From SIG607 sp045614505 (lineage in GTDB: Bacteria > Bacillota > Clostridia > Oscillospirales > Acutalibacteraceae): DNA of 25,731 bases. Below, piece after piece: positions 7,878 to 16,769 of this stretch; position 1 is the first letter of the stretch; each line of letters opens with the position of its first letter. The DNA is taken from contig JAZLDA010000044.1 of assembly GCA_045614505.1 (NCBI GenBank), positions 1 through 25,731 on the forward strand, given 5' to 3'. The notes beneath the pieces are model-generated. The model was not told the origin of the DNA. It did not search any database and worked only from the letters and a program-made list of their open reading frames with translations. Position numbers and translations under genes: made by a program.

Positions 7878-8072
7878 ATGAAAGTTATAATTGACAGATT
7901 TGAAGGCGAATTCGCTGTTGTTGAAATAGAAAAGGGAAGCTTTGCTCATATCTCAAAACAGCTTATTCCAAACGCAAAAGAGGGCGATGTAATAAGCATT
8001 GAGATTGAAAGTAATGAGGCCGAAAAGCGAAAGAAAAAAATAGAAAATCTTATGGACGATTTATTTGGCTGA
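7878..8072 (+). CDS. DUF3006 family small protein
   Basis: A 64-residue acidic/basic protein with the DUF3006 pattern: MKVIIDRFEGEFAVVEIE, then an isoleucine/valine-rich centre (EGDVISIEIES) and a Lys/Glu-rich helical tail (AEKRKKKIENLMDDLFG). There is no export signal. It starts 4 nt after the ComEC-like gene, whose last codons hold the GGAG SD (7867-7870). The pairing with extracellular ComEC-like hydrolases is common in Firmicutes but its role is not known. Confidence 0.85.
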   Translation: MKVIIDRFEGEFAVVEIEKGSFAHISKQLIPNAKEGDVISIEIESNEAEKRKKKIENLMDDLFG

Positions 8073-8088
8073 TGAAAGAAGTGTTATT

Positions 8089-8784
8089 GTGTTAGGTGTT
8101 ATTGTGAATACGGCAACCGTCATTATCGGCAGTGCCATAGGATTGATTTTTAAAAAGGGAATATCTAAAAAAATCAGCGATGCGGTTATGATTACTATAG
8201 GAGCCTGCACACTGTTTATCGGTATAAGCGGTTGTCTTAGTGGCAAAAACGTCCTTATAACCATTATTTCGATGGTTTTAGGAATAATTATCGGCACACT
8301 TATTGATATTGACAAACAGATAAACAGAGTAGGGGATTTTTTTAAACGCAAATTTTCTAAAACCGGTTCTACTTTTACCGAAGCCTTTGTTACAGGGTGT
8401 CTGATTTTTTGTGTAGGTGCAATGACTATCACCGGCTCAATTGATTCCGGAATAACAGGGAACAACTCAACAATTTTTGCCAAGAGCCTGCTTGACCTCG
8501 TTTCGTCTATGATGCTGGCTTCTGCACTTGGTATCGGCGTTATGTTTGCCGCAATTTTTGTTTTTGTGTTTCAGGGAGCGCTTGTACTGTTAGCTCAGTA
8601 TATAGGACCATTTCTCGGTGAGGCGGTTATAGGAGAGGTTAGCTGTGTCGGCTCAATAATTATCATTCTTCTTGGACTAAATATCATAGGAATAGGTAAA
8701 TTTAAGGTTGCAAACTTTCTCCCCGCAATTCTTTTCACACCATTTGTTTATTACGCATTTGATTACATTTGCTCAGTGGTGTAA
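8089..8784 (+). CDS. DUF554 family membrane protein (YdfK/YqgA-like)
   Basis: A polytopic protein of 231 residues with about six hydrophobic segments. The N-terminus MLGVIVNTATVIIGSAIGL and the central CVGAMTITGSIDSGI segment are typical of DUF554 proteins, whose function is unknown. The GTG at 8089 is preferred because it reproduces the usual family N-terminus and has AGAAG at 8077-8081. The alternative TTG at 8065 would overlap the DUF3006 stop and add eight hydrophilic residues. It is the third gene of the run and ends before a bidirectional terminator. Confidence 0.85.
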   Translation: MLGVIVNTATVIIGSAIGLIFKKGISKKISDAVMITIGACTLFIGISGCLSGKNVLITIISMVLGIIIGTLIDIDKQINRVGDFFKRKFSKTGSTFTEAFVTGCLIFCVGAMTITGSIDSGITGNNSTIFAKSLLDLVSSMMLASALGIGVMFAAIFVFVFQGALVLLAQYIGPFLGEAVIGEVSCVGSIIIILLGLNIIGIGKFKVANFLPAILFTPFVYYAFDYICSVV

Positions 8785-8800
8785 GTGATATAATAGTATA

Positions 8801-8835
8801 AAAAAACAGTAGACTCCGTGAGTCTACTGTTTTTT
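8801..8835. terminator. Bidirectional terminator between converging units
   Basis: A perfect 15-bp inverted repeat AAAAAACAGTAGACT (8801-8815) / AGTCTACTGTTTTTT (8821-8835) with loop CCGTG. A/T tracts on both sides serve the DUF554 unit (plus) and the surface-protein unit (minus). Confidence 0.93.
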
Positions 8836-8848
8836 GTTTAATAAATTA

Positions 8849-10693
8849 TTAATATGACATGCCTGTAGGATTGTTGGGATACATAATCCCGTCATCCCAT
8901 GCGGTAAGCAATTGAGCATTTTGGTCTTCGCGCTGATAAATGCGAACATAGTCAATAAGTGCTTCGGTCATCGGTGGGTGTACGCTGGCACGATAAGCTG
9001 CACCATAACTTGTAAGACCCATACGACAACTCATAATAACATAGTCCATGAGACCGAATAATGATGCGGAGTCATTATCAATGAACTTATATTCGAGGTG
9101 AGATTTTCCGTCGAAAGCATACATAACCTTTGTTCCGTCCCAATACAATGAGAAGATATGGAAGTCGGCATCAAGGGTGTCACCGTATTTTGCGGTATCA
9201 TAATATACGGTAGTGTTGTTATCGTCGGTATGGTATCTTGTATCGCTTGCAAGAGATTGATGACCGCCGGCTGCATAGCCGCCTGTCTCAGTAGTTCTGG
9301 ACCACCATTTGTGAATAGTGCTGGTGAAATAGTCTGTCTGACCGTAGTCTTCAAAAATATCGTATTCGGTCATAGCAGCACGAACCTGGCTTTTTCCCCA
9401 ACTCTTAACAAAATCCTCATCCTCTATAGATCCGCCGTTCTGCCACAATGAAACAGATGCAGGAACATCAGCAACATTTGCACGAATTTCGATTATACCG
9501 TAACGGTAAAGCATTGTGGTATAGGTTGAAATCAGAGCACCGCCGAAATCTTTCTCACCCAGTCTTTTGGTTACCAGATGAAGATTTCCGTCGGAAGGAT
9601 AGATGAGGTCTCCCATATCGTCGCCTTTATACAGGGTCTCGCCGTAAACATTCTGCCAATAAGCTGTGCCTCCGATAGATGAAGCTTCAGAAGTGTCTCC
9701 GTGGTTATAGTCTCCCCATTTATTTAAGTCCATTGTTGCACTATCAAACTCATCGTTCCAATTGAGGGAGTAGGAGTCCTTTTTGGAAGAATCATATTTA
9801 CCGTTAATGGTATATCCATCAGACCAACTTAGCGGAGTGCCGGATTCATTAGCTTTAAGTAATTCGTCGCGGAAACGAATGGTACCTTCACGTGTGGCGA
9901 GGTCGTTGCCGCCTTTAATGACGATTTTTTTGCCAATAACTTTTATGACAAAGTTATTACCTTCAACCTTAACTGATTTAGATGCTTCACGGTCACAATC
10001 ACCAATTTGAATTTCATATTCGGCTTCAGCATCGAAATCTTCGATGTATGGCATCGGATAACCATTTTGTATGTGCATATCTACAATTTCTTCAGCAATA
10101 ATTCCGTAAAGGAATGATGCATGACGGGGGAGTACAAGAGAGAAAACACCAATATCGGTATCAGCGCACTTGTTTATTAAAGATACGCTGTTTTCGTGCT
10201 CGTAAATAAATTCATAGTCCGCTTTAAGAAGAGCCCAAGTTTCCAAGCTTTCACAGAAATTGGCAAGGAACCAATCACACGCATCGGAAAGAACAGAAGG
10301 ATTTGTTGAGTTGATACAAATTTTATCATCAATAACCGCAACAATAAAATCGTTGTGGTAATTGTCACGATTATCTGCTAAACGCTTGAGCGCTTCTGCA
10401 GATTCTTCGCGGTTCGTGTCACCAATAAGGATTTCGTAGTTATTATCATAATCTTCGACAGCTTCATCCTTTAAATAAGTAATATAAATTCCGAAGTTGT
10501 CTTTAATAGTGTTACGAACATTTTTAGCAGCATCTTCAATCATTGTATTGCTTAAGTTACTTGAACGAACAACTGCATATACAAAGCGGCCTTCTGCATT
10601 TGTACCCGAAGGAACTGATTTAGCAATACATCCGGAAAGGGAGATAACTAAAAATGCTGCGAGAAGTATACAAATAATATTTTTCATTTTCAT
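8849..10693 (-). CDS. Lipoprotein with C-terminal GH16-like (laminarinase-type) domain
   Basis: A 614-residue exported lipoprotein with lipobox LSGC (Cys22). Residues about 30-300 form an N-terminal region with two related segments, YEILIGDTNREE near 90 and YEIQIGDCDREA near 230, reminiscent of the accessory domain before DUF4838-type glycosidases. Residues about 310-595 look like a GH16 beta-jelly-roll: SLNWNDEFD at the start, LHLVTKR, YRYGIIEIRANV, EYDIFE (Glu443, Asp445, Glu448) in place of the classic EIDIxE catalytic strand, and ALIDYVRIYQ at the end. It may cut a beta-1,3/1,4-glucan-type polysaccharide at the cell surface, but the substrate is unknown. The start is ATG 10693 with AGGAAGG 9 nt upstream; the TTG at 10699 is less likely. 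It lies 19 bp after the modular surface protein gene and shares its transcript. Confidence 0.8.
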   Translation of the reverse strand: MKMKNIICILLAAFLVISLSGCIAKSVPSGTNAEGRFVYAVVRSSNLSNTMIEDAAKNVRNTIKDNFGIYITYLKDEAVEDYDNNYEILIGDTNREESAEALKRLADNRDNYHNDFIVAVIDDKICINSTNPSVLSDACDWFLANFCESLETWALLKADYEFIYEHENSVSLINKCADTDIGVFSLVLPRHASFLYGIIAEEIVDMHIQNGYPMPYIEDFDAEAEYEIQIGDCDREASKSVKVEGNNFVIKVIGKKIVIKGGNDLATREGTIRFRDELLKANESGTPLSWSDGYTINGKYDSSKKDSYSLNWNDEFDSATMDLNKWGDYNHGDTSEASSIGGTAYWQNVYGETLYKGDDMGDLIYPSDGNLHLVTKRLGEKDFGGALISTYTTMLYRYGIIEIRANVADVPASVSLWQNGGSIEDEDFVKSWGKSQVRAAMTEYDIFEDYGQTDYFTSTIHKWWSRTTETGGYAAGGHQSLASDTRYHTDDNNTTVYYDTAKYGDTLDADFHIFSLYWDGTKVMYAFDGKSHLEYKFIDNDSASLFGLMDYVIMSCRMGLTSYGAAYRASVHPPMTEALIDYVRIYQREDQNAQLLTAWDDGIMYPNNPTGMSY

Positions 10694-10712
10694 AATCAAT
10701 TACCTTCCTTTC

Positions 10713-13700
10713 TTATTGCTTCTTTGCTTTCTTTGATTTGACGATGAAGAACGCGCCACCGCCGATTAAAAGAACACAGACAACAGCAATTACTATAATC
10801 AGCCAAGTGTCAATAACATTAGAACTAAGGGATAAGTCAATAATAGTAGCAACATCTAAATTGATAGTGTTGTCCTGTGTTGCTGTTACATACTCAGTGA
10901 AGGATACTGGTGTGCTGAGCTCGCCGTTTTGATCAAGAGAAAATACAAAATCATCAAAGAACAGTTCAACATCACCGGGTGTGATAATAGAAACATAACG
11001 CTCAACAGAGTTGAATGTGTAAGTAACCTCGTGCCATAAGCCGTCTTTCAAATCTTCTATTGCAATTACTGCATAGCGGTCACCCATAGTATCCCATCCG
11101 TATCTGTCGGAGACACAAGAGGCTAATTTAACGGCGCCGTCTGTGTGTTTATATTTGCCCATTTTTACCTTAAATGTAACGGTGTATCTTTCATCCGGCG
11201 CAATAGAGTTTTTGAAGGTCAGGATCATTGCGCTTTCGTTATGATGAGAATCACCTTTTCTATGGAGCGAGTAGTTGCCGTTAACTACATTGTCGGCTGA
11301 GTTTCCTTCATCCTTGCAATTGTAAAGTTCAAAATCGAAGTCGTGAATTGTCATAACTGCATAGTTATCAGCAGCATCACGATAAACGCCGTCATCGAAA
11401 TTTTCCGTAACCTTCAAATCAAGGAAACGCGCATAAATGGTAACGATTTTTTCTTTATCGAATAGCATATCTTCACGCTTCAGCTCAACATATTTGCCGT
11501 CACTGCCTAAGGTGAAGTATCCTTTAAAGAATTTACCACTGTATGTGGGAGCGGTGGGGAGCTTTGAAGCAAAGCTTGCACCGGGTCTGCCAACAACATA
11601 GTTCGGAACTTTTTTACAATCACCGTTATCTATGATTACTACAGTGTTGCCGGTGGGTACTCTGGTAACAGAAATGTCATCAAACAAGAATTTTCCGTCA
11701 GCACCACCCTGCATTGATAAGAATAAACCATTACCTAACGGGTTGGTTATTTTTGAACCATCAAGTACAAAAGTAGCTGTGTGCCACATGCCGGATTTTA
11801 TGTTTCTGCCGCATTTTGTTTTATCGGAATTGACTCCGTAGGCATAATAGTTGGTGGGATTACCCATACCTACATAGAGATAGAAATTACTTTCTGTCTC
11901 TTTTGCAATATAATAATTTACTGTTACGACATATTTGTATTTAGGATTGATCTCGAAAACATTGTTATCAGATGCAATAGCAGCAAAGGAGGTGTCACCG
12001 GCGTCTTCAGAACGGTCGATTTCAAGAACGTGTTTGCCGGAGAGCGCTTTAGAAGAAGTAATAACACGAGCATCTCTTCTTTGGTTAACACCGGGAATTT
12101 CGCCTCTGTCAGGTAAGTTGTAGCTTTCAAAGGTACAGATTGCGCTTGTAGCTTCTTTCCAACCTGCATAAACGATTGCGCTTGTATTATCGCTGAAGAT
12201 TTTTTCTTCAAAGGGTTTTGTGCATTCAGCATCTAAATACCAACCGGTGAATACTTTACCAAAACATTCAGGTGTTTTAGAAGGAACGATTTTGTCTCCA
12301 ACCTTACCTTCTATAAGCTCATAACCACCTGCTAAAGTGTAATCGTAGTATATAAATGGTGCAGCTACTTTTTCGATGGAGAAGTTATCAATGTCAATGT
12401 CAACAACAGAATTTTCATCAGCTTTTTGAACATTGAAATTGATAAAGAAACCATTTGCTTCAGCACTTGCAAATTTAGTGGAAATACAGAAAGAAACCTT
12501 TTTCCATTCACCGATATCTGTCACATCAGCCTTAAACTTAGTAATCTCATATTCCGTCATTCCTGCCCAAAGGTTTGTTCTGTTTGCAGAGAATAATGAA
12601 AGGACAACATCGTTTGTAGCTTTATTAACTCTATAGTAGTAGGAAACCTTATAAACAGAGTTATCTTGGAGCTCGGAAATCTTAGCACTATGAGATCTGA
12701 ATGTTCTCGAATATACATAAGTAATGCTGCCATCGTCGTTAATCTGGTAAATTTCGTTACCAACAAAACGAAGATTTAATGAATAATCATCATCATAGCC
12801 TGCGTTGGGAACATTTTTGATGTTAATTGTTTTACCTGCTATCTGAGTTGAATTAAGATCATAAGAATATTCATCAAAACCGATAGGAGCAATACTCCAC
12901 TTTGCATAAACACGAGTAAAGCCTTCGGGAATGGTAGTAGCGGTGAAGGGAACAGTACAAGCCGCATCAGTGTACCAACCGAGGAATTCGTTTCTGCCAT
13001 TGGTAATTTCAGGAGCAACAAAGGCTTCCCCTGCATTGCCGGAAATAACCTGGTCTTTTACGCCAACTGTGCTGCCGTCGAAATAAATGATATCTCCTTC
13101 GACTTTCTCAAAGAGCACATTGTCAACATAGGCGTCAATGTAGGAATCTTTTGAAGAGTCATTGGAACCAAACTGAAGATAAAGAGTGTTTTCGGCAGGA
13201 TTGGTAAACGAGGGGATTATAGCGAAAGATTCTTTAACCCACTCGGTCTCATTAGCTTTAACATTAACCTTAGTATCATCATATACAGTGTAAGCGCAAC
13301 CGGGTGTCCAGCTATTTGGGTAGGCGCCTGATGTCAAGGTGATATTGAAATTAGATACAGTGTCTTTACCTGCTTTGCGCCAATAGGAAATTCTGTAAAC
13401 AGAACCGCTTTCAATGTCTCCTATTTTAGCAATGTTATCTCTGGCGTTATTAGCTCTCGTAGCCAATTCATATTCAGTTCCATTGAAATTGAATTTAGCA
13501 TCGCCGTCAAAAAGAAAATTAAGAGCATAGTTATCGTTATATCCTAAATTCTGTCCTTCCTTAACAGAAAGGGTAAAGGGAGATCGAAGTGTAAATTCAT
13601 AAGGATAATTAGCGAATTTTTCAGAAGAAAGACTCCATTTTGCGTATGCAGTTAAATTCTTTCTGTTGAAAACAGTTTCAGTGAAGGGAACTTTCAGGTC

Positions 13701-14729
13701 TTCGTCAGCAAACCAGCCAAGGAACTGAATATCATCATTTTTAACTTCTGGCAGAGTAATAGCTTCGCCGCGAGTGCCCTTTACATAGATGGCAGAATCG
13801 CCGTTATTGGGATATACGGTAACTAAGCCCTGGATGGGAAGAACAACAGGCTCGATAACAACATCATCAACATATAATGTATAGTCCTTGTTTTCTGTAA
13901 TTTTGAAAACAAGATACATATCTCTAAAGTCGATGGTGGAGAAATTTGTGATAAAATTGAGTGTTGCAGTCTGCCACTCGTCGGTTGAGCGACTAAGATT
14001 TATACTGCCATATTCAACGCGACCTGAGAAAATGTTGTTGTTCAGAGCAGAACAAACTACAGCACTTACCGCGGTATCGGCTTTATCAATTTTATATTTT
14101 AAGGTGATTTTATAGGGAACCTTGTTCTCAATTCCGGTGCCAAGCCAGAGCTTAACATCAGGTTGTGTAATTCTACCTTCAGCATTATATGTGTTAGCAT
14201 CATCGGCTTTCTTGGTCATGGTACTGTCCCAATTAACCTTAATAGCGTTACCGCTATTATTATATGTAACATCAGACTGCTTCTCCATACCTTCAAAGAA
14301 ATAAAGTCTGTTACTCTTTTCCTTTTCGCCGGAAGCATTGGTCTTTTCTTCATACTGTTCCTTAGTGTAATTTTCAAAATCCTGAGTTATGGTTTTAAAT
14401 TCACTAACCCACTTTGAGTATAAGACAATGTCCTCGGTATCAAAGTTTTCGGAGGTATACTCGGTTCTATAATTTGTGCCGGTATACCAACCCATAAACC
14501 ATTTTGCACCGTTCGGATCGGTAGGATCGGCTGGGTAGGCGATGGGACTTCCGGCTTCACCCGAAATCTCCTCAGTAGAATTGTCTAAAGTGTTGGTGAA
14601 AGTGATTTTTACCGTTTGCGCAGCATTTACCGCAATGGATAAAGGAGCACTAACGGCACTGATAAGAAGAACTGCACAAAAAACAATGCAGATAACCTTA
14701 TCAATGAAGTTGTGTTTTAATTTTGTCAT
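10713..14729 (-). CDS. Giant modular surface protein: five InlB-type repeats alternating with CBM-like domains, C-terminal membrane anchor
   Basis: A 1338-residue exported protein. The signal peptide covers residues 1-36 (hydrophobic core VICIVFCAVLLISAVSA, cleavage near VNAA). Five tandem modules follow, starting near 38, 300, 545, 790 and 1027. Each has a ~70-residue InlB/Listeria-Bacteroides repeat (pattern F-x-GWY/GWF ... PF ... YAKW) and a ~170-residue beta-sandwich ending in an acidic strand such as YVDDVVIEPV, YVDNVLFEKV, DIDNFSIEKV or FDDISVTRV. The latter resembles CBM4/9-type carbohydrate-binding domains. Module 5 is the most divergent (GYFTLGSDG). Residues about 1308-1330 form one transmembrane helix followed by KSKKAKKQ; no sortase motif is seen. 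The start ATG has AAGGATGG upstream. With the GH16-like lipoprotein downstream it probably captures a polysaccharide at the cell surface; that role is inferred. Confidence 0.85.
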   Translation of the reverse strand: MTKLKHNFIDKVICIVFCAVLLISAVSAPLSIAVNAAQTVKITFTNTLDNSTEEISGEAGSPIAYPADPTDPNGAKWFMGWYTGTNYRTEYTSENFDTEDIVLYSKWVSEFKTITQDFENYTKEQYEEKTNASGEKEKSNRLYFFEGMEKQSDVTYNNSGNAIKVNWDSTMTKKADDANTYNAEGRITQPDVKLWLGTGIENKVPYKITLKYKIDKADTAVSAVVCSALNNNIFSGRVEYGSINLSRSTDEWQTATLNFITNFSTIDFRDMYLVFKITENKDYTLYVDDVVIEPVVLPIQGLVTVYPNNGDSAIYVKGTRGEAITLPEVKNDDIQFLGWFADEDLKVPFTETVFNRKNLTAYAKWSLSSEKFANYPYEFTLRSPFTLSVKEGQNLGYNDNYALNFLFDGDAKFNFNGTEYELATRANNARDNIAKIGDIESGSVYRISYWRKAGKDTVSNFNITLTSGAYPNSWTPGCAYTVYDDTKVNVKANETEWVKESFAIIPSFTNPAENTLYLQFGSNDSSKDSYIDAYVDNVLFEKVEGDIIYFDGSTVGVKDQVISGNAGEAFVAPEITNGRNEFLGWYTDAACTVPFTATTIPEGFTRVYAKWSIAPIGFDEYSYDLNSTQIAGKTINIKNVPNAGYDDDYSLNLRFVGNEIYQINDDGSITYVYSRTFRSHSAKISELQDNSVYKVSYYYRVNKATNDVVLSLFSANRTNLWAGMTEYEITKFKADVTDIGEWKKVSFCISTKFASAEANGFFINFNVQKADENSVVDIDIDNFSIEKVAAPFIYYDYTLAGGYELIEGKVGDKIVPSKTPECFGKVFTGWYLDAECTKPFEEKIFSDNTSAIVYAGWKEATSAICTFESYNLPDRGEIPGVNQRRDARVITSSKALSGKHVLEIDRSEDAGDTSFAAIASDNNVFEINPKYKYVVTVNYYIAKETESNFYLYVGMGNPTNYYAYGVNSDKTKCGRNIKSGMWHTATFVLDGSKITNPLGNGLFLSMQGGADGKFLFDDISVTRVPTGNTVVIIDNGDCKKVPNYVVGRPGASFASKLPTAPTYSGKFFKGYFTLGSDGKYVELKREDMLFDKEKIVTIYARFLDLKVTENFDDGVYRDAADNYAVMTIHDFDFELYNCKDEGNSADNVVNGNYSLHRKGDSHHNESAMILTFKNSIAPDERYTVTFKVKMGKYKHTDGAVKLASCVSDRYGWDTMGDRYAVIAIEDLKDGLWHEVTYTFNSVERYVSIITPGDVELFFDDFVFSLDQNGELSTPVSFTEYVTATQDNTINLDVATIIDLSLSSNVIDTWLIIVIAVVCVLLIGGGAFFIVKSKKAKKQ

Positions 14730-14779
14730 AAAATCCCATCCTTTTTTGCATTGAAAATTTAAAACATTTTATCGAAAAT

Positions 14780-14845
14780 ATTTTAACATATAATTATTTA
14801 TAAGTAAATTGCAAAAATCACCCTAATATTATTGCAAAAATCACC
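14780..14845 (-). promoter_or_regulatory. Promoter region of the surface-protein operon with two 15-bp direct repeats
   Basis: On the minus strand GGTGATTTTTGCAAT occurs twice without mismatch (14831-14845 and 14808-14822), 23 bp apart. The second copy abuts a possible -35 TTTACT (14803-14808), 17-bp spacer, TAAAAT (14780-14785). An alternative reading uses TTGCAA inside the repeat as -35 with TATGTT at 18 bp. Adjacent direct repeats ending at a weak -35 suggest an activator site. Confidence 0.6.
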
Positions 14846-14902
14846 AAACAGTAAAAAATGTGTTCCATTTCAATTTTTTTGATAATTTTTATGAATAAAA
14901 TG

Positions 14903-14931
14903 AAAAAAAGCCTTTACTTGAAAGGCTTTTT
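14903..14931 (-). terminator. Intrinsic terminator of dapA-dapB
   Basis: AAAAAGCCTTT (14905-14915) / AAAGGCTTTTT (14921-14931), 11-bp stem with a 5-nt loop. On the minus strand it starts 5 nt after the dapB stop and continues into more T residues. Confidence 0.88.
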
Positions 14932-14936
14932 AAAAA

Positions 14937-15689
14937 TTAATATATCATTTGATTCATATCATATATTCCCGGAGCTTTGTTTGCCAGAAACAGTGCCGCT
15001 CTGACAGCGCCGGAAGCAAAAACATTTCGCGAAGCTGCCGAGTGGCTGAGTGTAATTACCTCATCTTTGCCTGCAAATATTACTTCATGTTCGCCGACGA
15101 TTGTGCCGCCGCGGACGGAGTGAATACCGATTTCGGATTTTGAGCGTTTTTGACGCTTTGAATGACGGTCATATTCATACTGAAGTGAATCGTCAAACAC
15201 TTCGTTAATTGAATTTGCAAGCATCAAAGCCGTACCTGATGGAGCGTCCAGCTTTTGGTTGTGGTGCTTTTCCACAATTTCGATGTCAAAGTCTTTTCCG
15301 AGCACCTGAGCAGCTCTTTTAGAGAGAGCGGTTAGCAGGTTAATGCCCAGAGACATATTGAAGGTGAAGAAAATCGGTATGCTTTTTGCCGCCTCGTTTA
15401 TTTCCGCAATCTGCTGTTCTGAGAATCCGGTTGTTGCCAGCACAATAGGAGTGGAATTCTTTTTTGCATAGTCAAGAAGACCGCTGAGTGCAGAAGGATT
15501 ACTGAAATCAATGATAACATCTGCTTTTTCGGTAACTTCTGCAATTGATTTGTAAACGGGAAAATCTGAGTTATCCGCGAGATAGGCATCAATACCTGCA
15601 CAAATTGTGCACTCGTCGTTGTCTGAAACAATTTCGGTAATAACCTTTCCCATTCTGCCGAAACAGCCGTTTAAAATAATTTTTTTCAT
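14937..15689 (-). CDS. dapB: 4-hydroxy-tetrahydrodipicolinate reductase
   Basis: A 250-residue NAD(P)H-dependent reductase of the lysine/meso-diaminopimelate pathway, acting on the DapA product. The nucleotide-binding loop is NGCFGRMG (7-14). The substrate/catalytic segment EKHHNQKLDAPSGTA has His142-His143 and Lys146, and the second signature HSVRGGTIVGEHEV is intact. The ATG at 15689 is chosen because AGGA lies 8 nt upstream; the ATG at 15698 overlaps this SD. It follows dapA after 24 bp, so the two consecutive steps are co-transcribed. Length is slightly short but normal for the family. Confidence 0.96.
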   Translation of the reverse strand: MKKIILNGCFGRMGKVITEIVSDNDECTICAGIDAYLADNSDFPVYKSIAEVTEKADVIIDFSNPSALSGLLDYAKKNSTPIVLATTGFSEQQIAEINEAAKSIPIFFTFNMSLGINLLTALSKRAAQVLGKDFDIEIVEKHHNQKLDAPSGTALMLANSINEVFDDSLQYEYDRHSKRQKRSKSEIGIHSVRGGTIVGEHEVIFAGKDEVITLSHSAASRNVFASGAVRAALFLANKAPGIYDMNQMIY

Positions 15690-15713
15690 TTTTAACATCC
15701 TAACATTTTATTA

Positions 15714-16601
15714 CTAAAGAAGATTACATAATTTAAGCTGATTAATAAGCTCGGCTTTCGGAGCATCATCCATCTCAATAAGAGGAAGTCTGCATGGACC
15801 CACACTCATACCGAGGATATTCATAGCCTCCTTAATGGGGATGGGGTTAACGTCCGAGAAAAGAGCCTTAATAAGACGTGAGTAGAAAATTTGCTGTTCT
15901 GAAGCTATTGATGTATTGCCGCTGAGATAATTTACGCACATATCGTGGGTTTCTTTAGGTGCGATATTTGAAAGCACCGAAATAACACCTATTCCGCCCA
16001 GAGACATAATGGGGATAATCTGGTCGTCGTTACCGGAATAAATATCCAATTCATCACCGCACATAGCTCTTGTGAGAGCGACAGAGGAAATATCTCCGTT
16101 CGCTTCCTTGGTAGCCACAATATTTGGGTGTTTACACAGCTTTGCATAAGTTTCGGGCGTAATATTCACACCTGTTCTTGAGGGAACATTGTAGAGAATA
16201 ATGGGGCTGTCTATTCTGTCGGCGACATAGAAATAATGGGAAACAAGTCCCTTTTGAGAGGTTTTGTTGTAGTAGGGGGTTACCATAAGCATTGCGTCCG
16301 CGCCGCAGCTAATTGCATCCTTACACAGTTCAACGGTGTATGTTGTGTCGTTTGAGCCGGTACCCGCGATAACCGGAACTCTGCCTGCAGCACTGTTAAC
16401 GGCGGTTTCGATAACCTTAACGTGTTCTTTATAGTTAAGAGTGGATTTTTCACCAGTGGTACCGCAAATAACCAGCGCGTCGATTCCGGCGTTAATTTGT
16501 TCCTCTGTCAATGATGCAACTCTTTCAAAATTAACACTGCCGTCGCTGTTCATAGGAGTGACCAAGGCAGTTGCAGCACCTGTAAAAACTCTTTTTTTCA
16601 T
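15714..16601 (-). CDS. dapA: 4-hydroxy-tetrahydrodipicolinate synthase
   Basis: A 295-residue class I aldolase condensing pyruvate with aspartate semialdehyde, the first committed step to lysine and diaminopimelate. The visible motifs are CGTTGEKSTL (46-55), MVTPYYNK, LYNVPSRTG with Tyr137, and ATKEANGD with Schiff-base Lys165. The ATG is preceded by AAAGGTG. Its leader of about 90 nt starts from a strong promoter (16697-16725) and contains a weak hairpin TTTCTG/CAGAAA followed by a T-rich stretch. No lysine riboswitch of normal size (~170 nt) could fit. It heads the dapA-dapB operon, divergent from queA. Confidence 0.96.
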   Translation of the reverse strand: MKKRVFTGAATALVTPMNSDGSVNFERVASLTEEQINAGIDALVICGTTGEKSTLNYKEHVKVIETAVNSAAGRVPVIAGTGSNDTTYTVELCKDAISCGADAMLMVTPYYNKTSQKGLVSHYFYVADRIDSPIILYNVPSRTGVNITPETYAKLCKHPNIVATKEANGDISSVALTRAMCGDELDIYSGNDDQIIPIMSLGGIGVISVLSNIAPKETHDMCVNYLSGNTSIASEQQIFYSRLIKALFSDVNPIPIKEAMNILGMSVGPCRLPLIEMDDAPKAELINQLKLCNLL

Positions 16602-16696
16602 GTTCTTAAAGCACCTTTCTGTATGAATTTAAGTAAAAAACAAACTTTTCTGTTGCTATCAGAAACATTTTGCAATATAATAAATATTGTATGTAA

Positions 16697-16725
16697 ATAA
16701 TAACATTCAGCGTTTTGTTTGTCAA
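16697..16725 (-). promoter_or_regulatory. Sigma-A promoter of dapA-dapB
   Basis: On the minus strand TTGACA (16720-16725), 17-bp spacer, TATTAT (16697-16702). A 6-bp inverted repeat CAATAT/ATATTG (16673-16689) begins at the predicted transcription start and could be an operator, although the region is AT-rich. Confidence 0.88.
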
Positions 16726-16769
16726 ATATATTTTATGCGGAAAATTGCTGCTGTGAGACAGGAGATATT

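Noticed and set aside
16602..16696. Lysine riboswitch or T-box upstream of dapA
   Set aside because: The leader is only about 90 nt and shows only a weak 6-bp hairpin, too little for either element.
16719..16769. Longer queA N-terminus from TTG 16719
   Set aside because: It overlaps the divergent dapA promoter and the ATG at 16770 has a proper SD and the family N-terminus.
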